Made by a program: the position numbers and the translations under genes. The notes beneath the pieces were generated by a model. It made no database searches and had not been told where the DNA came from. It worked only from the letters and a program-made list of their open reading frames with translations. From Leifsonia sp. 71-9 (lineage in GTDB: Bacteria; Actinomycetota; Actinomycetes; Actinomycetales; Microbacteriaceae): a stretch of DNA of 64,000 nucleotides. This document shows, in pieces, positions 1 through 7,913 of the stretch. Location: the NCBI RefSeq assembly GCF_001898805.1, contig NZ_MKVJ01000021.1:176506-240505 (forward strand), read 5' to 3'. How positions within the stretch are numbered: the stretch's first letter is position 1; each line of letters starts with the position of its first letter.

Positions 1-160
1 GCGCGAGCAGGGTCAGCGCCACGAGCGCCAGCGCCTGCGTCACGATCACGGCGATGACGGTCGGGCGCGCGCGGAAGCGCCAGGCGCGTCGGACGAACCG
101 CCAGGCCGGGTAGGCGCAGACGATCGCGAGCGCCAGGCTCAGCCAGGCGAGAATCCCCAT
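1..160 (-). CDS. small membrane protein, N-terminal part only
   Basis: The reverse strand reads from an ATG at 160 through to the window edge without a stop, giving about 53 residues that begin MGILAWLSLALAIV. Two hydrophobic segments are visible (roughly residues 2-17 and 35-53) separated by an Arg-rich loop, so this is the start of an integral membrane protein whose remainder lies left of the window. It is transcribed in the same direction as the LacI regulator to its right. The family cannot be named from two membrane segments. Confidence 0.5.
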   Translation of the reverse strand, partial: MGILAWLSLALAIVCAYPAWRFVRRAWRFRARPTVIAVIVTQALALVALTLLA

Positions 161-248
161 TCCTCCACCCTATGTGCACGGCCCGGCGCGTCCCCGCGGC
201 GACAGGAGGGCGCAGGTGAAAAGTCGCCCGAAGCGGGTGAGAGTCGGC

Positions 249-1271
249 TCAGACCGCGGGGGCGGCGGTCGACTCCCGGACGCTCACCCGAACCGGTGGC
301 GCATCCACGCGCTCGACGCGCCCGCCGGACCGCATGGTCGCGTAGGCCTCGACCAGGTCGGCCGCGAGCTCGTCGGCGTCGAACGCGACCGTCGTCAGCC
401 GCGGGATGAAGTCGGCCGAGGCCGCGTGGTCGTCGGCGCCGATGACGGACAGGTCGTCGGGGACGCGCAGCCCCACGTCGGTGAGCGCACGGATCGCGGC
501 GATGGCGAGCCCGTCGTGCGCGGCCACGACGCCGGTCGGGGCCTGCTGGTCGTAGCGCAGCCCCCGCGCCCAGTCGCGCACCGTCGCCGCCGAGCTGGCG
601 GCGTGCGTGATCGCGAGCGTCGCGCCCGCGGCGTCGGCGGCCTCCCGCGCACCCGCCAGCCGCTCGTCGGCCATGGTGGAGGTCGCGGTGGGCATCAGGA
701 AGACGAGTCGCCGGTGGCCCAGCGCGATCAGGTGCTCGGCGGCGGCCTTGCCGAACGGTCGCTGCGGGATGACGAGGGTGGGTGCGTAGGACACCGGCGC
801 CTCGCCGTGCACGATCAGGGCGCGCACGCCCGCGAGCCGCAGCACCTCGGTCGCGACCGCGTCGCAGCGCGCGGCCTCGGCGAGCACGGCCTCCGGCCGC
901 AGCTTCGCCCACAGCTGTGCCGCCTCGGCGCCGGAGGCGGAGACGTCGGCGTGCCGGAGCGCGTCCGTCCCGTCGTCGACGGTGCGCGCCAGCAGTGCCT
1001 GGAGGGTGCGCTCGACCGTCGCGCCGTGATCGGCGGCGGAGGCGGCGACCACCAGGCCGGCCACGGCCTCCCCGCTCGCCAGCGACCGGGCCGCCGTGTT
1101 CGGCGTGTAGCCGAGCAGGCGGGCCGCTTCGAGCACGCGGTGCCGGGTGTCGTCGGAGACGCGCGAGTTCGGCTTGTCGTTGAGCACGAACGAGACGGTC
1201 GCGCGCGAGACGCCCGCCGCGAGCGCCACGTCGGCGCTCGTCGGGGCTTTGACGACCTGGGGTGTGAACAT
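249..1271 (-). CDS. LacI-family transcriptional regulator
   Basis: A 340-residue LacI/GalR repressor of standard length. Residues 12-31 form the LacI helix-turn-helix (DVALAAGVSRATVSFVLN), followed by the hinge helix around residues 50-62 and a periplasmic-binding-protein-like effector domain to the C-terminus. Such proteins bind a sugar or sugar phosphate and release a palindromic operator. It is divergent from an MFS transporter and a GH3 glycosidase, so it most likely controls those genes and itself. Two TTACGCGTGT-type repeats lie in the shared intergenic region. The inducer cannot be read from sequence; a beta-glucoside or its hydrolysis product is the natural guess. Confidence 0.9.
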   Translation of the reverse strand: MFTPQVVKAPTSADVALAAGVSRATVSFVLNDKPNSRVSDDTRHRVLEAARLLGYTPNTAARSLASGEAVAGLVVAASAADHGATVERTLQALLARTVDDGTDALRHADVSASGAEAAQLWAKLRPEAVLAEAARCDAVATEVLRLAGVRALIVHGEAPVSYAPTLVIPQRPFGKAAAEHLIALGHRRLVFLMPTATSTMADERLAGAREAADAAGATLAITHAASSAATVRDWARGLRYDQQAPTGVVAAHDGLAIAAIRALTDVGLRVPDDLSVIGADDHAASADFIPRLTTVAFDADELAADLVEAYATMRSGGRVERVDAPPVRVSVRESTAAPAV

Positions 1272-1303
1272 GCTGGGTTCAGTCTAGGTCGGAGCCGACA
1301 GGA

Positions 1304-1317
1304 GGTTACGCGTGTAA
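1304..1317 (+). promoter_or_regulatory. LacI-type operator, copy 1
   Basis: GGTTACGCGTGTAA lies just upstream of the lacI-type gene. TTAC/GTAA arms flank a GCGT centre, as in many LacI/GalR operators. The first 12 nt recur 60 bp away. Confidence 0.6.
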
Positions 1318-1336
1318 TCAAAAACCGACCGATGGC

Positions 1337-1377
1337 TTGTATTCGGGCGCGGGGGTGGTTTATGGTTACGCGTGTTA
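1337..1377 (+). promoter_or_regulatory. putative promoter with LacI-type operator copy 2
   Basis: TTGTAT (1337-1342) and TATGGT (1361-1366) are separated by 18 bp and could be -35 and -10 elements for the MFS-GH3 operon. The second operator copy, GGTTACGCGTGTTA (1364-1377), overlaps the -10, which suits direct repression. The two copies are about six helical turns apart, so looping by a LacI dimer pair is possible. Confidence 0.5.
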
Positions 1378-1413
1378 GCACGCAACGACGCCTGCTCCTG
1401 AAAGGACTCCCCC

Positions 1414-2808
1414 GTGACACCGACGTCTGACGATCTCCCCGAAGGTCCCCGCCCGGTCCAGCCGACCGTCCCCTCCAACCTCACCGGCGTGCCGGACAGC
1501 GCCGCGCTCGGCTCGACGCTCACCACCGCCGGCTCCCCGTTCTCCGCCGCCCCCACCACGGCCACCTCCGCCCAGCGCCCCGAGAAGGTGAAGGTGCGCG
1601 GACCTCTGCTCAAGCTGATGATCTCGATGCTGGTCGCCAACTTCTCGATTTTCGCGATCTGGGGTGCGGTGCCGGGCATCCTGCTTCCGATCCAGATCGA
1701 GGGAATCGTCGGAAGCGCCGACAAGCAGGGGGCGTTCGGACTGGTTTCCGTGATCGGGGCGTTCGCGGCGATGATCGCACAGCCGATCGCCGGGCTCGTC
1801 TCCGACCGCACCCGCAGCCGCTTCGGTCGGCGCGCGCCCTGGATGGTCGCCGGAGTCCTTCTCGGTGGCCTCTCGCTGCTCTTCATGGGTGCCTCGAACG
1901 GAATCGTGCAACTCGCGGTCGCCTGGGTCATGGTGCAGATCTGCTTCAACTTCGCTCAGGGGCCGCTGAGTGCCATCCTCCCCGACCGAGTGCCGAGCGG
2001 TGCTCGTGGCACGTTCGCATCCTTCTCGGGATTCGGCCTGATGCTGGGCTCGCTCGGAGGGTCCATCATCGCGTCTCGCTTCATCGGTGCCATCCCCGCC
2101 GGGTATCTGACCTTCGCCGGTATCGCGCTCGTGGTGATCGTGCTGTTTGTCGTGTTGAATCCCGACAAATCGACGAAGAGCGCGCCGAAGCCGGCGTTCG
2201 ATGTCGTCGTGTTCCTGAGGACGTTCTGGGTCAGCCCGCGCAAGCACCCCGACTTCTTCTGGGGCTTCACCGGGCGTCTGCTGCTCTACGCCGGGTACTT
2301 CATGGTGACGGGATACCAGCTGTACATTCTTCAGGACTACATCGGGCTCGGTGCACAAGGAGCGGGCAACTTCGTCCCGATCATGAGTCTCGTGAGCCTG
2401 GTCGCGATCCTCATTGCAACGGTGATCGGCGGTCCGCTCTCCGATAAGCTCGGGCGCCGAAAGATCGTCGTCATCGTCGCCGGTGTGGTGCTCGCCGTCT
2501 CGTTGGTCTTCCCTTGGATCATGCCGACCACCACCGGGATGCTCATCTTCGCTTTCGTTTCCGGGCTCGGCTTCGGTGCCTACCAATCCGTCGATACGGC
2601 CTTGATGAGCGAGGTGCTCCCGTCGAAAGACGACTTCGCCAAGGATCTGGGCGTGCTCAATATCGCAGCCACCCTGCCGCAAACCCTTGCTCCCGGCTTG
2701 GCCACTCTCATCTTCCTGGTGTTCGGCTATGTCGGTCTCTTCCCCATCGGTATCGTGATCGCGCTGCTGGGCGCGTTCGCCGTCCTGCCGATCAAGTCCG
2801 TCCGCTAG
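1414..2808 (+). CDS. MFS sugar transporter (GPH/sucrose-type)
   Basis: A 464-residue polytopic protein starting at GTG behind AAAGGAC. The first ~50 residues are a Pro/Ser/Thr-rich cytoplasmic tail, followed by about 12 hydrophobic segments. The loop motif SDRTRSRFGRRAPWM matches the conserved loop of GPH-type and sucrose-type MFS symporters, and a second loop carries GPLSDKLGRRK. The gene ends 13 bp before a GH3 glycosidase, so the pair likely imports a glycoside that is hydrolysed inside the cell. Codon use is visibly less GC-biased than in the GH3 gene next door (many T/A third positions around 2100-2760), which hints at separate acquisition. Substrate is inferred only. Confidence 0.85.
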   Translation: MTPTSDDLPEGPRPVQPTVPSNLTGVPDSAALGSTLTTAGSPFSAAPTTATSAQRPEKVKVRGPLLKLMISMLVANFSIFAIWGAVPGILLPIQIEGIVGSADKQGAFGLVSVIGAFAAMIAQPIAGLVSDRTRSRFGRRAPWMVAGVLLGGLSLLFMGASNGIVQLAVAWVMVQICFNFAQGPLSAILPDRVPSGARGTFASFSGFGLMLGSLGGSIIASRFIGAIPAGYLTFAGIALVVIVLFVVLNPDKSTKSAPKPAFDVVVFLRTFWVSPRKHPDFFWGFTGRLLLYAGYFMVTGYQLYILQDYIGLGAQGAGNFVPIMSLVSLVAILIATVIGGPLSDKLGRRKIVVIVAGVVLAVSLVFPWIMPTTTGMLIFAFVSGLGFGAYQSVDTALMSEVLPSKDDFAKDLGVLNIAATLPQTLAPGLATLIFLVFGYVGLFPIGIVIALLGAFAVLPIKSVR

Positions 2809-2821
2809 GAGCTCCGCAACC

Positions 2822-5272
2822 ATGACCGACACCATCACCACCGAGGACGTCATCGCGGGCCTCCTCGGCTCCCTCTCGCTCGAGCAGAAGGTGCGCCTGC
2901 TCACAGGCGCCTCGTTCTGGACGCTGCACGACGAGCCGCAGATCGGCCTCGGCACGATCGTGGTCTCCGACGGGCCCGCGGGCATCCGCGGCCAGGTCTG
3001 GGACGAGCGCGACGCGTCCGCCAACCTCCCGTCGCCGACCGCGCTCGCCGCCTCCTGGGACGTCGAGCGGGTCTACCGGCTGGGGCAGCTGATCGCCGCG
3101 GAGGCGCGTCGCAAGGGCGTCGGCGTCGCCCTCGGCCCGACCGTGAACATCCAGCGCTCGCCCCGCGGCGGCCGCCACTTCGAGGCGTTCAGCGAGGACC
3201 CGTGGCTCTCGGGCGTCGTCGGCACGGCCTACGTGCAGGGCGTGCAGTCGGGCGGGGTCGGCGCGACGCCGAAGCACTTCGTCGCCAACGACAGCGAGAC
3301 CGACCGCATGACGGTCGACGTGCAGGTCGACGAGCGCACACTGCGGGAGGTGTACCTCGCCCCGTTCGAGCGGATGGTCGTCGAGGGCGGCGCCTGGCTC
3401 GTCATGTCGTCGTACAACTCGGTCAACGGGGTCACCATGACGGAGAACGAGCTGCTGAGCTCACCGCTGAAGGACGAGTGGGGTTTCGACGGCGTCGTCG
3501 TCTCCGACTGGATGGGCGTGCGCGACACGATCGCCGCCGCCGCCTCGTCGCAGGACCTCGCGATGCCCGGCCCGCAGGGCGTGTGGGGCGACGCGCTGGT
3601 CGAGGCGGTCCGGGCCGGCTCGGTCGCCGAGAGCGCCGTGGACGAGAAGGTGCGCCGCATTCTCCGCCTCGCCGGCCGTCTCGGCGCGCTCGACGGGGTG
3701 GAGGCCGCCACGCCGCTCGCCGAGCCCTGGCCGCAGGAGAGCGTGGACGCGCTGCTCCGCGAGGCCGCGGCCGACGGGATGGTGCTGGTGCGCAACGAGG
3801 GCGGTCTGCTGCCGCTCGCGGCGGACGGCTCGGTGGCGGTCATCGGGCAGCACGCCCGCGTCGCGCGCAGCCAGGGCGGCGGTTCGGCCACCGTCTTCCC
3901 GCAGCACGTCGTCACTCCGCTCGACGGGATCGAGGAGGCGTTCGGCGCCGACCGCGTGCGGTTCGCGCCGGGGGCGAAGTCGACCGAGAGCGTCCTCCCC
4001 CTCGACGCCCGCGTCGCGGTCGACCCCGTCACCGGCGAGCCGGGCGTGCACGTGCGGTTCCTGGACGCGGACGGCGGCGTCGTGCTCGACGAGCACCGCC
4101 TCTCCGGCCGCCTGACCTGGCTCGGCGACCCCGTGCTCGGCGAGACCGCCGTGGTCGAGGCGACCGCGACCTTCACCGCCCCGGAGGACGGCGAGTACGC
4201 GGTCGGCTTCGCCGGCCTCGGCCTGTTCCGGTTCGAGGTCGACGGCGAGCTGAAGAGCGACGGCCTGTTCTTCCCCGACGGCACGGACCCGTTCATGGCG
4301 TTCCTCAACCCGCCCAAGCAGTCGTTCCCGGTGCAGCTCACGGCCGGGCAGACCGTGGAGCTGCGGCTCGAGCACCGCCCGCAGATGCAGGCCGGCCTCG
4401 CGGCCGTCATGTTCACCTTCGGCTACGAGGAGCCCTTCGCCGACCCGGAGGCCGAGCTGGAGCGGGCGGTCGCGCTCGCCGCGGAGTCCGAGACCGCGAT
4501 CGTCGTCGTGGGCACGACCGAGACGCTGGAGTCGGAGGGCTTCGACCGCGCCGGCCTCAGCCTCCCGGACGGCCAGGACGAGCTGGTCCGGCGCGTGCTC
4601 GCGGTCAACCCGCGCACGGTCGTGGTCGTCAACTCGGGCGGCCCGGTGATCCTGCCGTGGCTGAGCGAGGCGCCCGCGGTGCTGCTCACCTGGTTCCCGA
4701 GGCAGGAGATGGGAGGCGCCCTGGCGGACGTGCTCACCGGCGCCCGCGAGCCCGGCGGCCGCATCCCCACCACCTGGGCGGCCAGCGAGGACGACGTGCC
4801 GGTCTGGCAGGTCGAGCCCGTCGACGGCAAGCTGTTCTACGACGAGAAGCTGAACGTCGGTTACCGCGAATGGGTGCGCCGCGAGCAGCTCGGCGGCCCG
4901 GCCCCGGCCATCCCGTTCGGCCACGGTCTCGGCTACACCGAGTGGGAGCTCGGCGACACCGCCGTCGACGGCCTGACGGTCAGCATCCCGGTGACCAACA
5001 CCGGCGACCGCGCGGGCAAGCAGGTCGTGCAGGCCTACCTGTCGCGCGTCTCCGCGTCGGAGATCGAGCGCCCCGTCCTGTGGCTCGCCGGCTACGCCGT
5101 CGTGCACGCGCAGCCGGGGGAGACCGTGACCGCGACGATCACGGTCGAGCCGCGCAGCCTGCAGCACTGGTCGGTCGACGACCACGCCTGGCGCACCGAG
5201 CCGGGCACCTACGCGCTCCAGCTCGGCACCTCGGTCGCCGCGCTCGGCGCTCCGGTGGAGTTCACCGTCTAG
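2822..5272 (+). CDS. glycoside hydrolase family 3 beta-glycosidase
   Basis: An 816-residue GH3 enzyme without a signal peptide, so cytoplasmic. The N-terminal (alpha/beta)8 domain spans about residues 30-285 and contains the catalytic nucleophile Asp229 in VVVSDWMGVRDT. The C-terminal GH3 domain follows and is interrupted by a PA14-like insertion (about 395-530). The probable acid/base Glu lies in the TLESEGFDRAGL segment, and a fibronectin-III-like domain closes the protein (about 730-815). PA14-bearing GH3 enzymes act on beta-glucosides and related plant glycosides. It is co-transcribed with the MFS importer (13-bp gap) under the divergent LacI regulator and ends at a strong hairpin shared with the convergent TetR gene. 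Confidence 0.93.
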   Translation: MTDTITTEDVIAGLLGSLSLEQKVRLLTGASFWTLHDEPQIGLGTIVVSDGPAGIRGQVWDERDASANLPSPTALAASWDVERVYRLGQLIAAEARRKGVGVALGPTVNIQRSPRGGRHFEAFSEDPWLSGVVGTAYVQGVQSGGVGATPKHFVANDSETDRMTVDVQVDERTLREVYLAPFERMVVEGGAWLVMSSYNSVNGVTMTENELLSSPLKDEWGFDGVVVSDWMGVRDTIAAAASSQDLAMPGPQGVWGDALVEAVRAGSVAESAVDEKVRRILRLAGRLGALDGVEAATPLAEPWPQESVDALLREAAADGMVLVRNEGGLLPLAADGSVAVIGQHARVARSQGGGSATVFPQHVVTPLDGIEEAFGADRVRFAPGAKSTESVLPLDARVAVDPVTGEPGVHVRFLDADGGVVLDEHRLSGRLTWLGDPVLGETAVVEATATFTAPEDGEYAVGFAGLGLFRFEVDGELKSDGLFFPDGTDPFMAFLNPPKQSFPVQLTAGQTVELRLEHRPQMQAGLAAVMFTFGYEEPFADPEAELERAVALAAESETAIVVVGTTETLESEGFDRAGLSLPDGQDELVRRVLAVNPRTVVVVNSGGPVILPWLSEAPAVLLTWFPRQEMGGALADVLTGAREPGGRIPTTWAASEDDVPVWQVEPVDGKLFYDEKLNVGYREWVRREQLGGPAPAIPFGHGLGYTEWELGDTAVDGLTVSIPVTNTGDRAGKQVVQAYLSRVSASEIERPVLWLAGYAVVHAQPGETVTATITVEPRSLQHWSVDDHAWRTEPGTYALQLGTSVAALGAPVEFTV

Positions 5273-5287
5273 CGTCCGTCTGGTCGT

Positions 5288-5329
5288 CGCAACACGCCGT
5301 CTCCGCACCTGCGGAGGCGGCGTGTTGCG
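5288..5329. terminator. bidirectional terminator hairpin
   Basis: Arms 5288-5306 and 5311-5329 pair over 19 bp with a single T-G wobble and an ACCT loop. It sits between the convergent GH3 and TetR genes. There is no strong U tract, as is common in high-GC actinobacteria. Confidence 0.75.
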
Positions 5330-6043
5330 TCAGGTGGATGCGGTGCCCGGCCCGCCCAGCTGCGCAAACCGGGCGCGCAGGCCGTCGAGCACGGCGTGCA
5401 GACCGACCGCGAAGGCGCCGTCGGCGGGAGGCGCGTCACCGACCGCGGCGGCGCGCGCCCGGTAGGCGGCGGCGAACGCCGGGACCTCCTCCTCGGCTCC
5501 CGCGGGATCGAACATATCGCCCGGGGCCACGGCGTCGAGGGCCGAGCCGAGGATGAAGGACTCGACCGCGACGATCGTCGGCAGCACCTCCGCCGCCGGC
5601 CAGCCTGCCGCGAGCATCGCGGCGACCACGGCGTCGTACATCCGCATCGTGCGCTTCGCCCCGCGCAGCGGCATCGTCGCGAGCATGGCGATGGTCGGGG
5701 GATGCCCGGCGAACGCGACGCGGTACGAGTACGCCCAGTGGAGCATCGCCCGGTCCCACGGCTCGGTCGCGAAGGCGCTGACGTCGATCCGGTCGCTGAT
5801 CAGCTCCCGGATGCCCGCGATCACGTCCTCCTTGCCGTCCACGTGGTTGTAGAGGGCGCTGGGCCGCACGCGCAGGGCCTGGGCGAGGCGCGCCATCGTG
5901 AAGCCCTCCGAGCCGCTCTCGTCGAGCAGCCGGAGCGCGGCCTCCGCGATCAGGTCGCGGGTGAGCACGGTGGTGGTCGGCCGGCCGACGCGACGGGCCG
6001 GCCGGTCGGCCCGGGTGTCGTTCTGAGCCTCGGGCACGTTCAC
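5330..6043 (-). CDS. TetR-family transcriptional regulator
   Basis: A 237-residue TetR-type repressor. The N-terminal helix-turn-helix covers about residues 45-70 (FTMARLAQALRVRPSALYNH), and the ligand domain resembles the tetracycline-repressor C-terminal class. The longest start is GTG at 6043. A TAGGGT hexamer (6044-6049) sits exactly 6 nt before a second in-frame GTG at 6037, so the leaderless start may be 6037. It is divergent from an amidohydrolase-permease operon, and a TetR-like palindrome lies between them. The ligand is probably a substrate or product of that operon, which is inference from position. Confidence 0.9.
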   Translation of the reverse strand: MNVPEAQNDTRADRPARRVGRPTTTVLTRDLIAEAALRLLDESGSEGFTMARLAQALRVRPSALYNHVDGKEDVIAGIRELISDRIDVSAFATEPWDRAMLHWAYSYRVAFAGHPPTIAMLATMPLRGAKRTMRMYDAVVAAMLAAGWPAAEVLPTIVAVESFILGSALDAVAPGDMFDPAGAEEEVPAFAAAYRARAAAVGDAPPADGAFAVGLHAVLDGLRARFAQLGGPGTAST

Positions 6044-6122
6044 ACCCTAACGCCCGGCCCGCCGACGAATTCTCCTCTTGCTCTTCCCCTCGCGGGGATC
6101 GTGCCCTAGTCTCTGACGAAAT

Positions 6123-6141
6123 AAAAGAACGCCGTTCATTT
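6123..6141. promoter_or_regulatory. putative TetR operator
   Basis: AAAAGAAC-GCC-GTTCATTT is an inverted repeat with 7 of 8 arm positions matching, located 25 bp upstream of the amidohydrolase start in the region shared with the divergent TetR gene. Confidence 0.6.
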
Positions 6142-6166
6142 AGCGGCGGTGGACTTCGGAGGTGCG

Positions 6167-7774
6167 ATGGGCGCGACCGTCTTCGTCAACGGGACGATCC
6201 TCTCCGGCTACCGTGCGGACGCACGGGCGTCGGAGGCCGCGGCGGTGGTCGACGGCGTGGTCGTCGCGACCGGTGCCGAGGCCCTGGCGCTGCGGGGCAC
6301 CGCGGACGAGGTGGTCGATCTGGCCGGCGGCGTGCTGGCCCCGGCGTTCGGCGACGGCCACGCCCATCCGCTCCAGGGCGGCCTCGAGAAGCTCGGCCCG
6401 CAGGTGCGGGCGTGCGGGAGCGTCGCCGAGATCGTCGCCTGCGTGAAGGAGTGGGCGGACGCGCATCCCGAGCAGGAGTGGATCTACGGCGGCAGCTACG
6501 ACGCGACCCTCGCCCCCGAGGGGATGTTCGACGCCCGCTGGCTCGACGAGGCCGTGCCCGACCGCCCGGTCGTGCTGCGCGCCTGGGACTACCACACGGT
6601 GTGGGTCAACTCGGAGGCGCTGCGCCGGGCGCGCATCGACGCCGATACCCCGGAGCCTCCGCTCGGCCGCATCCCGCGCCGCCCGGACGGCACCCCGCTC
6701 GGCATCCTGCAGGAGCCCGGCGCCGTCGACCTGCTGCTGCCGGTCGAGCCCGGCCGCTCGCACGAGGACCGCGTGGAGGCGCTGCGCCTGGCGACCGCCG
6801 AGTACGCCGGCCTCGGCATCGCCTGGATCCAGGACGCCTGGGTCGAGCCGGCCGAGGTGGAGGCGTACCTGACCGCCGCCGAGCGCGGCCTGCTCTCCAC
6901 CCGGGTCAACCTCGCCCTGCGCGCCGACCCGTTCCGCTGGCGCGACCAGGTACCCGGGTTCGTGGAGGCCCGCCGCCGGGTCGAGGAGCTGGGCGACCCG
7001 CTCCTCAGCGCCGCCACGGTCAAGGTCTTCGTCGACGGCGTGGTGGAGAACCACACCGCGGCGATGCTCGCCGACTACACCGACATCCCGGGCGACCGCG
7101 GCCTCCCGAACTGGGACGCCGCCCAGCTGGCCGAGGCCGCCGCCACCTTCGACCGCCTCGGCTTCCAGCTGCACCTGCACGCGATCGGCGACGCCGCCTG
7201 CCGCACCGCCCTCGACGTCTTCGAGCACGTCGAGGGCACGAACGGCCCACGCGACCGTCGCCCCGTCATCGCGCACGTGCAGCTCGCCGACCCCGCCGAC
7301 CTGCCGCGCTTCGCCGCGCTCGGCGTCACCGCGAACTTCGAGCCGCTGTGGGCGCAGCTCGACCCGATGATGCTCGACCTCACGCTCCCGCGCCTGGGGC
7401 CCGAGCGCGAGCAGCTGCAGTACCCCATCCGCACGCTGCAGGAGAGCGCCCACATCTCCTTCGGCAGCGACTGGCCGGTCAGCGACAACGACTGGCGGCC
7501 CGGGATCGCCACCGCGGTCACCCGGCAGACCCCGGCACGCGTGCCCGACGCGGGATGGACCCCCGCCGAGCGCATCGCGTTGCCCGACGCGCTGGAGGCG
7601 TACTCCTCCGGCGTCGCCCGCCAGGCCTTCGCCGAGGCGACCCGCGGCGAGCTCGTCGTCGGCACCGCACCCGACCTGGTGTGGCTCGACCGCGACCCCC
7701 ACGCGGGCGACCCGCACGACCTGCGCTCGGTGCGCGTGCTCGGCGCCTGGGTCGCCGGAGGGCGCCGGGCCTGA
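6167..7774 (+). CDS. YtcJ-like amidohydrolase (amidohydrolase_3)
   Basis: A 535-residue metal-dependent amidohydrolase. The start is ATG 6167 behind GGAGGT (6158-6163); an upstream in-frame GTG at 6149 lacks a ribosome site. The N-terminal beta-sandwich leads into the metal motif GDGHAHPLQ (His65 and His67). Later metal/catalytic signatures include LHLHAIGDAA, VIAHVQ and FGSDWPVSDND. YtcJ-type enzymes deacylate or hydrolyse amide or ester compounds, and the substrate cannot be told from sequence. The gene leads an operon with an APC permease and is divergent from a TetR regulator with an operator palindrome just upstream, suggesting uptake and hydrolysis of an amino-acid-like or amine compound. 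Confidence 0.88.
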   Translation: MGATVFVNGTILSGYRADARASEAAAVVDGVVVATGAEALALRGTADEVVDLAGGVLAPAFGDGHAHPLQGGLEKLGPQVRACGSVAEIVACVKEWADAHPEQEWIYGGSYDATLAPEGMFDARWLDEAVPDRPVVLRAWDYHTVWVNSEALRRARIDADTPEPPLGRIPRRPDGTPLGILQEPGAVDLLLPVEPGRSHEDRVEALRLATAEYAGLGIAWIQDAWVEPAEVEAYLTAAERGLLSTRVNLALRADPFRWRDQVPGFVEARRRVEELGDPLLSAATVKVFVDGVVENHTAAMLADYTDIPGDRGLPNWDAAQLAEAAATFDRLGFQLHLHAIGDAACRTALDVFEHVEGTNGPRDRRPVIAHVQLADPADLPRFAALGVTANFEPLWAQLDPMMLDLTLPRLGPEREQLQYPIRTLQESAHISFGSDWPVSDNDWRPGIATAVTRQTPARVPDAGWTPAERIALPDALEAYSSGVARQAFAEATRGELVVGTAPDLVWLDRDPHAGDPHDLRSVRVLGAWVAGGRRA

Positions 7775-7814
7775 ACCGCATCTGTTCCGTCCCGTTCCCT
7801 GCCGTTCTATCCCT

Positions 7815-7859
7815 CCCGTTCCGTCCCCTCCCGTTCCGTCCCCTCCCGTTCCGTCCCTC
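7815..7859. repeat. 15-bp tandem repeat, three copies
   Basis: CCCGTTCCGTCCCCT is repeated head to tail at 7815, 7830 and 7845 in the gap between the amidohydrolase and permease genes; degenerate copies extend upstream to about 7785. It lies within the likely polycistronic transcript. Confidence 0.9.
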
Positions 7860-7913
7860 CGACCCCCAGCACGAACCCGAATGCACCACTCGACGTAGAG
7901 AGGCCCGCACCAC

